Source of the DNA: Luminiphilus sp.
GTDB lineage: Bacteria; Pseudomonadota; Gammaproteobacteria; Pseudomonadales; Halieaceae
Assembly: GCA_029242325.1 (NCBI GenBank)
Contig: JAQWUD010000036.1
Location: 1-64,000 of the forward strand
Reading direction: 5' to 3'
Length of the DNA: 64,000 nucleotides
This document shows positions 57,990 through 64,000 of this stretch, piece after piece; the first letter of the stretch is position 1; each line of letters starts with the position of its first letter. A program made the translations under genes and the position numbers. The notes beneath the pieces are model-generated. The model did no database searches, was not told where the DNA came from, and worked only from the letters and a program-made list of their open reading frames with translations.

Positions 57990-59508
57990 CGCTGAAAATT
58001 GAGCCCTGTGCGGGCTCGCTTTCAAGGGTAATGTGGCCACCTAGCATGCCGCAAAACTCTCTGACGATGGCCAATCCCAAACCGGTGCCACCATACTGCA
58101 GGCCCGTGTCCGACTCGGCTTGGGTGAAAGCCTCAAATACACGACCCTGTTGTGCTTGGGTCATGCCTATTCCTGTGTCTTTCACCGCAATGACCAATGT
58201 ATCTCGAGTCATGTGTGCTGAAACGGTGATCTCGCCATTTTGGGTGAACTTGCAGGCGTTAGAAAACAGGTTGGTCACGATTTGCTGAATTTTACCTCGA
58301 TCGCTGTGAATGTCGCGCATGCTGTTTTTATCGATATCCAGTATCAACTGATTGTCGTTTTGAAGCAGCAGCGGCGATAGTGCGTCACACACCTGTACGA
58401 GCAGTCCGGCTGGATTAAAAATCTCTGTGCTGATCCGCATTTTGCCCGTTTCAATTTTCGACAGATCCAGAATGTCGTTGATGAGGGTGAGCAGCTGCTT
58501 GCCAGAAAAAATGATCGTTGCCAGATCGTGATGAAATTGACCGCGGTTTATGTCGACACCATCTCCCAGCTCGTCCTGAAGCATTTCTGAATATCCAATA
58601 ATGGCATTCAGTGGTGTTCTCAGTTCATGACTGACATTGGCGAGAAACATACTTTTTGCAGCGTTGGCAGAGTCAGCGTCCGCTCGAGCTGTATTCATTT
58701 CTTCAATGGCTGTTTGTAGCTTACCCGACATCTCATTGAACGTTCTGGCTAGATCGCCAATTTCACCTGAGTCACGCTCTTCATCAATGCGATAGGTCAA
58801 GTCGCCCGATCCAAAGCGCTCGACACCTTGCTTCATTCTGGTCAGGGAAGCATTGGTGCTTCTGATCATGGCAAAAACAAGTGCCAAGGTGATGGCGATG
58901 GAGCTGATGAACCCAATGACAGTAATTTGATCTGTGAGCCTGATCGTGCGATCGATCGCATTGGCCTTTTGAACCGCAATAAAAGACTGTCTTTGGTCCA
59001 GTTCCTGCAGCCGCTGCTGCGCATTGTTGTAAGAGCGTGCGGCCTCGATTTCGCGCATTGGCCCTGATTGATTATACCTTTCGTAGAATTGACGCCATTG
59101 CTCAAGAAGCAGGGTGGCGCTGTCGTGGAGCCTGCGGTAATGGGCCTCTAATTCTTCCCCGCCATAGCCGCTCAGTTGCCGAAGCCGTTCAGAGATAATT
59201 TCCAGATCGGCGCGGGCCTGATCAATGGCGATCTCCTCAAGAGGCTCGTCAGTGGTTTCACGCAAAGTTGCCAAGACAAGAATTTGCTGCCGCTTATTCT
59301 GCAAATTCTGCTCGAGCTCGGCGGTCAGCTGCGCTGCCGTGACGGCCGCCTGATAGGCCAATGAGCTCTCGTTACGCGCGAAACTACCCCAGAGTGAGGT
59401 CGCAACATTAATCGCAAACAGAATCAGTATCGCGCCGGAAAATAAATAGAGCCTGCCTCGTAGGCTGAGTCGCGAACGGCGTTGATTGAGGGCCTTAGCA
59501 GGACGCAT
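57964..59508 (-). CDS. Membrane sensor histidine kinase
   Basis: A protein of about 514 residues. First transmembrane helix: [22 protein letters not shown] helical periplasmic sensor (four-helix-like, [34 protein letters not shown]) follows. The second helix is [19 protein letters not shown], then a HAMP region, and HisKA with the phospho-acceptor in [23 protein letters not shown]. The HATPase domain has N-box [16 protein letters not shown]1 VKDTGIGM and G2 [11 protein letters not shown]. The start at 59508 overlaps the receiver gene end, making an operon cyclase-receiver-kinase. The signal sensed is unknown. Confidence 0.9.
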   Translation of the reverse strand: MRPAKALNQRRSRLSLRGRLYLFSGAILILFAINVATSLWGSFARNESSLAYQAAVTAAQLTAELEQNLQNKRQQILVLATLRETTDEPLEEIAIDQARADLEIISERLRQLSGYGGEELEAHYRRLHDSATLLLEQWRQFYERYNQSGPMREIEAARSYNNAQQRLQELDQRQSFIAVQKANAIDRTIRLTDQITVIGFISSIAITLALVFAMIRSTNASLTRMKQGVERFGSGDLTYRIDEERDSGEIGDLARTFNEMSGKLQTAIEEMNTARADADSANAAKSMFLANVSHELRTPLNAIIGYSEMLQDELGDGVDINRGQFHHDLATIIFSGKQLLTLINDILDLSKIETGKMRISTEIFNPAGLLVQVCDALSPLLLQNDNQLILDIDKNSMRDIHSDRGKIQQIVTNLFSNACKFTQNGEITVSAHMTRDTLVIAVKDTGIGMTQAQQGRVFEAFTQAESDTGLQYGGTGLGLAIVREFCGMLGGHITLESEPAQGSIFSVSLPADPA

Positions 59509-59878
59509 CAAGCTGCGCTGCAATCTTCGCGAGTAAATCCGGGAAGTCCACGGGTTTTGTGGCATATTCGGCGCAGCCCGCTTCCAGTGCCCGCTGCTTG
59601 TCTTCCTCCATCGCATGGGCCGTCAGCGCGATGATGGGAATGTTCCTGATCAATCCATCAAGCCTTGCCTCGCGGCAAGCGGTCCATCCGTCCATGATGG
59701 GTAGGTTCATGTCCATCAAGACTACGCTAGGCTGCTGTTTCCGCATAATTTGCAGCGCAGTCTCTCCATCTGCTGCAGTCGTCACCTGATGACCGGCGCG
59801 TTCAAGACGCCGAACCAACATGTTCCGATTGGCTTCATTGTCCTCCACCAACAGGATTGTCTGTACCGGCTGAGTCAT
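59495..59878 (-). CDS. Single-domain response regulator (CheY-like)
   Basis: A 127-residue receiver. [14 protein letters not shown] gives the acidic pair, the phospho-acceptor Asp is in [13 protein letters not shown], and Thr/Lys switch residues are in [12 protein letters not shown] and ATKPVDF. No output domain is present. It overlaps the cyclase gene by 4 nt (ATGA) and the kinase by 14 nt, so it likely takes phosphate from that kinase and may relay it to the neighbouring receiver-cyclase. Confidence 0.93.
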   Translation of the reverse strand: MTQPVQTILLVEDNEANRNMLVRRLERAGHQVTTAADGETALQIMRKQQPSVVLMDMNLPIMDGWTACREARLDGLIRNIPIIALTAHAMEEDKQRALEAGCAEYATKPVDFPDLLAKIAAQLDASC

Positions 59879-61317
59879 GGTGCCAGCCCTAACACGGGAT
59901 ACGTAACGATGGCATCCTCGATGCCTTTAGCTAATAGCTCCCGTGGTTCTCCCAGAATGAAAATACCATCAGGTAAGTGATCGCGCGTTGCGGCCGCGAT
60001 CAAAATTTCATCGGTGTCAGTTTGCCCTTCTATCCTAGAGGTCACGTTCATGGCATGGCCGACGCAGCCATATTTTGCCCGTTGCTCCGAGCCAATATTG
60101 CCTGCAATGACGGTGCCTGTATTCAGAGCAATGCGCTGACTCAAAACAGGGAGTCCCGCCGCTTCATTGGCAGCGTTGACGGTGTCCATGGCGTCGCGCA
60201 TCGCGAGTGCGCACCGCACGGCGCGTTCCGGATCATTATCCCTCCTGCGAGGTGCGCCAAATACGGCGAGAATGGCGTCACCGAGAAACTCGTCGATGGT
60301 GCCCTCGTGCTCGAAGATGATGTCGGTCATATGCTCGAAGTAACGGTTGAGTAAGGACACAACATCGGTGGGGGGTAGATGCTCGGCGAGGCTGGTAAAG
60401 CCGCAGATGTCGGACATCATGATAGTGACCTCGCGTAAGTCTCCACCTAACTCAAGGCCTTCGGGCGCTTCTAGCAACTGATCAACGATGTCATCAGACA
60501 GGTAGCGGCCAAAAGTTCTTCTGATAAACCGTTCATTGCGCTCCAGCTGATGTCGGTAATCCTCTTCTCTGTCATGCCAGCGCTTGCGCTCGATGCCAGC
60601 GGAAATGCGTGCCTGCAATAAGACTGGATTGAAGGGTTTTAGCAGGTAGTCGTCTGCCCCCGCTTGAATACAGGCAATGATCTGATCCATATCCTGACGG
60701 CCACTGATCATGACAACCGGCGTTGCTCGGAGATCCTCATTTTCTTTCATGCGACGCAAAACCTCTGCGCCACCAATCCCGGGCATCATGAGATCGAGCA
60801 ACACAACGTCTACCCCGCGTGTCTCCAAAAGTTCCAGCGCTTCTTCTCCAGACTCCGCAGAGATCACGGTGTGCCCGACTCGCGAGAGAAGACGACTAAT
60901 CAATTCGCGATTCTCTGGCATATCGTCAACGGCAAGAATGACGCCGGGCGCCTCGCGGCGCGGCAAAGGGCCTTCGGTCACCTGAGGCATCTCGAGTGTA
61001 ATCTGGTTGCTCCCGACGGCGGCTAAAAGAGCGGGTAGCGTCTCTTTCATGACGGGATGGAGCTTCGACATTTCCTCGAATAGCATTTCGGCGTAGCCGC
61101 GAATGGCTCCAATCAGATTCAGAAGGTCATGGTTCATATCAGGTGTTGGTACCGCCAGAAGTTCACGCACTCTGACAAACCCTTCCTCCAGCGCCTGCAC
61201 GTCGGCATCCATCGGCGGGTCAATGGTCACAGTGGGCCGGGCAATAGCAGCCAGCATGGGTTCCGCAGACGACAGTATGCGTCGGGCCCAAACCTCTGGT
61301 TGATCTGTCTCTGCCAT
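59875..61317 (-). CDS. Receiver-class III nucleotide cyclase fusion
   Basis: A 480-residue signalling protein. The N-terminal segment MNHDLLNLIGAIRGYAEMLFEEM resembles a histidine-kinase dimerisation helix without an ATPase domain. A receiver follows (VILAVDDMPENRELI, phospho-acceptor in VVLLDLMMPGIGG, LLKPFNP). A class III cyclase domain completes it: metal Asp303 in MSDICGFTSLAE, Asp347 in DEFLGDAILAVFG, and transition-state Asn/Arg in MNVTSRIEG. The specificity position usually Lys in adenylate cyclases is Glu343, as in guanylate cyclases, so the product could be cAMP or cGMP. It is divergent from a Crp-type regulator. Confidence 0.9.
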   Translation of the reverse strand: MAETDQPEVWARRILSSAEPMLAAIARPTVTIDPPMDADVQALEEGFVRVRELLAVPTPDMNHDLLNLIGAIRGYAEMLFEEMSKLHPVMKETLPALLAAVGSNQITLEMPQVTEGPLPRREAPGVILAVDDMPENRELISRLLSRVGHTVISAESGEEALELLETRGVDVVLLDLMMPGIGGAEVLRRMKENEDLRATPVVMISGRQDMDQIIACIQAGADDYLLKPFNPVLLQARISAGIERKRWHDREEDYRHQLERNERFIRRTFGRYLSDDIVDQLLEAPEGLELGGDLREVTIMMSDICGFTSLAEHLPPTDVVSLLNRYFEHMTDIIFEHEGTIDEFLGDAILAVFGAPRRRDNDPERAVRCALAMRDAMDTVNAANEAAGLPVLSQRIALNTGTVIAGNIGSEQRAKYGCVGHAMNVTSRIEGQTDTDEILIAAATRDHLPDGIFILGEPRELLAKGIEDAIVTYPVLGLAP

Positions 61318-61462
61318 CTCCTGGGTCGCTCTGGATAGTTGCGCAATCAGTATACCGGTGAAAGAAGTAATGCGAAGCCATTGGCGGCTTGGGGATAGGC
61401 GATCAGCACTTCATGGGGTAGTATCTCAACAACTTGGGGAACGAAAATGGGGCACAGGATTT

Positions 61463-62110
61463 ATGTTAGATCAAGTGGAAATATTTCACGGGTTGTCTGA
61501 CGAAGAGTTGAAGGCACTTGAGGGTAGCAGCACTACCAGGGCTTTCCCCAAGAATACGGTCGTCATCCATGAGAACGACCCTGCAGATTCCCTGTTCGTG
61601 ATTGAGGCGGGCAAGGTGAAGGTCTACTGCAGCGATAAAAACGGTAAAGAGTTCATCATGAATACGTTGGGTCCCGGGGACTATTTCGGGGAACTGGCGT
61701 TGTTGGACGACTCCAATCGTTCAGCCTCGGTGCGGACGGTAGAGAAATCTGAGTTCCGTATCGTGATGAAAGAGGATTTTGCCGGTGTTTTGGAAGATCA
61801 TCCCGGCATTACTCAACAATTGATCAGTAATCTCGCCGGCCGAGTCCGCAAGTTGACTGCGGACGTGAAAAGCCTCGCTCTGCAAGATGTCTACGGACGA
61901 GTTGCCAACGTGTTGATGGATCTGGCGGAGGAGCAGGGTGACGGAACGCTGTTCATTCCAGAAAAACTCACTCAGCAGGATATTGCCGACCGGGTAGGGG
62001 CCTCGCGTGAAATGGTGGCGCGTATACTGAAGGACCTGACGATCGGAGAGTACATCCGTTTTGAGGGCCGACACATCATTATCAATACCCGGCTGCCAGC
62101 CAAATATTGA
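61463..62110 (+). CDS. Crp/Fnr family transcriptional regulator
   Basis: A protein of about 215 residues. The N-terminal cyclic-nucleotide-binding domain has ENDPADSLFVIEAGKVKVYCSDKNGKEF and the phosphate-binding cassette FGELALLDDSNRSASV, with the Glu, Arg and Ser that contact cNMP in Crp. The C-terminal winged helix has LTQQDIADRVGASREMVARILKDL. No Fnr-type cysteines are present, so it is a Crp-like cNMP sensor. It is 145 nt from the divergent cyclase gene, a placing that suggests a local synthesis-and-response pair. The ATG at 61463 has AGGA upstream. Confidence 0.9.
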   Translation: MLDQVEIFHGLSDEELKALEGSSTTRAFPKNTVVIHENDPADSLFVIEAGKVKVYCSDKNGKEFIMNTLGPGDYFGELALLDDSNRSASVRTVEKSEFRIVMKEDFAGVLEDHPGITQQLISNLAGRVRKLTADVKSLALQDVYGRVANVLMDLAEEQGDGTLFIPEKLTQQDIADRVGASREMVARILKDLTIGEYIRFEGRHIIINTRLPAKY

Positions 62111-63469
62111 TTAGGCGTCGTTTTTTGCGCTGACCTCGGTTGAGATCACCCCCCCTTTGACACGCACTTGAAGTGCATCCCCCGAGGTCACTTCACCGGG
62201 CCCTCGCACTACCTTGCCTGCTGCATCACTGACAATCGCGTAGCCACGATTGAGGGTTTGTTCGGGCCCCAACGAGGACAATAGCTTTTGTTGGTGTGCT
62301 ACCTCGGCTCGGGCGCCTCTGAGGCGCTGTCGGATTTGCCGCCCTAGCTGATGGCTCAATTGTGTTCTCTGAAGTTTACGGTTTTCGAGCTGTTGTCTCG
62401 GGTGACGCGACTTCAGCCGCGCGATTAACTGCCGTGACGCGCTCTCGCGCATGACGATGTGACGCTGAACGGCGTGACCGAGTGACGAACGATACCGCGT
62501 CAATGCTGCCTGCTGCTGCCTGACCGCATAGCCCGGATGCCTCAGGCGTTTACGGAGACTGAGTAGTTGTCCTGAAAGATCTCGATTCAACCGATTGACC
62601 GATCGTGTCATCCGATCGGATAAGCCGTCGAGATGCTGCAGAAGCTCAGTTTGGTCGGCCGAAACCAGCTCAGCTGCGGCGGAAGGTGTGGCAGCGCGAA
62701 CGTCGGCGACCAGATCGGCAATACTGAAGTCGACCTCATGGCCCACAGCAGAAACAGTGGGAACTTTAGCCGCAAATAGGGCTCGCGCCACGACTTCTTC
62801 ATTGAATGCCCACAGATCCTCCAGCGAACCTCCGCCGCGCCCAACGATCAGCGCATCGAGCCGGAGTGACTCGGTTTGCACCAGTTCGTCAGCGCGTTGA
62901 ATGGCTGCGGCGATCTGTTCAGCGGCACCCTCTCCCTGAACCGCTACCGGGAAGACAGACACTGTAGTATGAGGGCTTCTTCGGCCCAGCACGGTAAGAA
63001 TGTCCTGCAGCGCCGCGCCGGTTGGCGATGTCACCACGCCAATGTGCTCCGCATCAGACGGCACGATAGATTTGTGTTCAACGTTGAATAAGCCCTCGGC
63101 GGATAGCCGATTTTTGAGCCGCTCGAAAGCCAGCTGAAGCGCGCCCGCGCCCGCGGGGGCCATGTGTTCGCAGATGAGCTGAAACTCTCCCCTGCCCTCA
63201 TACAGGGAAACCTTGGCGCGTATTTGTACTGATTCCCCCTGATTGGGGCGATATTTAAGGCGGCTGTTCGCCCTGCGGAACATGGCACAGCGGACCTGTG
63301 CATCATTGTCTTTGAGCGTGAAGTACCAGTGCCCGGAGGCTGCGGCGGTGAAGTTGCCAATTTCCCCCTCCACCGATACCCAGTCGAAATGGCCTTCCAA
63401 CAGGTGCTTGGCCTCTCTGTTGAGTTCGCTGACAGAGAACGTGGGCGGGTGGTTGAGCTCGGGCTGCAT
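62111..63469 (-). CDS. xseA: Exodeoxyribonuclease VII large subunit
   Basis: A 452-residue nuclease subunit. The N-terminal OB domain starts TFSVSELNREAKHLLEGHFDWVSVEGEIGNF. The catalytic core holds IGVVTSPTGAALQDILTVLGRRSP, DALIVGRGGGSLEDLWAFNEE, and VSAVGHEVDFSIADLVADVRAATPSAAAE. A long coiled-coil region follows, and the end GYAIVSDAAGKVVRGPGEVTSGDALQVRVKGG is typical. Its stop abuts the Crp-type gene end. It is divergent from guaB, as in E. coli. Confidence 0.96.
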   Translation of the reverse strand: MQPELNHPPTFSVSELNREAKHLLEGHFDWVSVEGEIGNFTAAASGHWYFTLKDNDAQVRCAMFRRANSRLKYRPNQGESVQIRAKVSLYEGRGEFQLICEHMAPAGAGALQLAFERLKNRLSAEGLFNVEHKSIVPSDAEHIGVVTSPTGAALQDILTVLGRRSPHTTVSVFPVAVQGEGAAEQIAAAIQRADELVQTESLRLDALIVGRGGGSLEDLWAFNEEVVARALFAAKVPTVSAVGHEVDFSIADLVADVRAATPSAAAELVSADQTELLQHLDGLSDRMTRSVNRLNRDLSGQLLSLRKRLRHPGYAVRQQQAALTRYRSSLGHAVQRHIVMRESASRQLIARLKSRHPRQQLENRKLQRTQLSHQLGRQIRQRLRGARAEVAHQQKLLSSLGPEQTLNRGYAIVSDAAGKVVRGPGEVTSGDALQVRVKGGVISTEVSAKNDA

Positions 63470-63522
63470 GATTTAAGTGCTCTCATATCTCTTGGCCGAG
63501 AGAGTGGCATGGGGCGGCGAGA

Positions 63523-63551
63523 TTGTCGCGCCTGTGGGCCGTCTGTATACT
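63523..63551 (+). promoter_or_regulatory. Candidate sigma-70 promoter for guaB
   Basis: TTGTCG (63523-63528), a 17-nt spacer and TATACT (63546-63551) lie 61 nt before the guaB ATG. Confidence 0.65.
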
Positions 63552-63611
63552 AGCGCGTTTGGGGAGACCTGATACGCAGGATAAAAGCGTATTGGGCACG
63601 ATGAGGCGAAC

Positions 63612-64000
63612 ATGCTCCGAATTGCACACGAAGGGCTCACTTTCGACGATGTGCTCCTCCTGCCTGGCTACTCCGAGGTGACTGCCAAGGATGTCTCGCT
63701 GGTCACGCGTCTGACACGTAATATTCCGCTGAACATTCCGCTCCTGTCTGCAGCGATGGACACCGTCACGGAGACGCGACTGGCTATTGCGCTGGCTCAG
63801 GAAGGCGGTATCGGCATCATTCATAAGAACATGACCATCGCCGAGCAGGCTGAGGAAGTCAGGCGGGTCAAAAAGTTTGAGAGCGGCGTGGTCAAGGACC
63901 CCATCACGATTGAGTGCACGGCTAGCATTGCTGACCTTATTGACCTGACCCGGGCGAATGGTATCTCTGGGGTACCCGTGATGGAGGCAGGAGATCTCGT
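63612..64000 (+). CDS. guaB: IMP dehydrogenase, N-terminal part (cut by right edge)
   Basis: The first 129 codons of IMP dehydrogenase, which oxidises IMP to XMP with NAD in guanine nucleotide synthesis. [58 protein letters not shown] and the start of the CBS insert ([31 protein letters not shown]) are present. The catalytic Cys loop lies beyond the window. The divergent xseA supports the identification. Confidence 0.96.
   Translation, partial: MLRIAHEGLTFDDVLLLPGYSEVTAKDVSLVTRLTRNIPLNIPLLSAAMDTVTETRLAIALAQEGGIGIIHKNMTIAEQAEEVRRVKKFESGVVKDPITIECTASIADLIDLTRANGISGVPVMEAGDL

Overview
The window reads as a chromosome segment of a free-living, moderately GC-rich gammaproteobacterium, most likely a marine relative of the Halieaceae/Cellvibrionales. 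This rests on the gene orders ffh-rpsP-rimM-trmD-rplS, dsbC-alaC-hom-thrC-recJ-prfB-lysS and xseA<>guaB, on the gammaproteobacterial type of the encoded proteins, and on an IPTL-like C-terminal sorting tail. The genus is an inference.

Layout. (1) 1-4.4 kb is accessory: the 5' part of a secreted metallopeptidase running off the left edge, a solitary tyrosine recombinase, a visibly AT-rich radical SAM/SPASM gene, and about 0.8 kb of gene-poor DNA with one copy of a dispersed repeat. (2) 4.4-32 kb is mostly envelope and extracellular biology: a SPOR protein, an HDAC-like deacetylase with a decayed cytochrome c, a serine hydrolase, a deiodinase-like flavoprotein, a large reprolysin-like metallopeptidase (paralogue of the gene at the left edge), a beta-helix protein, an ApbE/DUF3570/DUF4266 locus, an S41 protease, a Tat-exported DUF1501 protein with a di-haem partner, sulfur-type YeeE/YedE transporters, an ECF sigma/anti-sigma pair next to a subtilase and a beta-barrel, a glutamate-synthase-like flavoprotein, and a flagellin behind a near-consensus sigma-28 promoter. 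(3) 33.2-38.8 kb is a decaying, island-like stretch: a dioxygenase pseudogene, then a 4.7 kb segment bounded by a 16-bp direct repeat of the 3' end of tRNA-Leu(CAA). It holds an amine oxidase, PhzF, an NTF2-like protein, a CPBP remnant and a frameshifted secreted protein. (4) 39-64 kb is core: tRNA modification (queA, tgt), ion-transporter/CBS and CcsA-like membrane proteins, SRP and ribosome genes, threonine biosynthesis, recJ, prfB with its programmed frameshift, lysS, a kinase/receiver/nucleotide-cyclase operon divergent from a Crp-type regulator, xseA, and the start of guaB.

Genes that appear to act together: queA and tgt (queuosine); the SRP/30S/50S assembly cluster; alaC-hom-thrC; ApbE with DUF3570 and DUF4266 (possible extracytoplasmic flavinylation); the ECF pair with subtilase and barrel; and the cyclase with the adjacent cyclic-nucleotide-binding regulator. 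Several open reading frames (cytochrome c, dioxygenase, CPBP protease, small secreted protein) are broken, so accessory content is being lost as well as gained. All calls are from reading the sequence; no database search was run.
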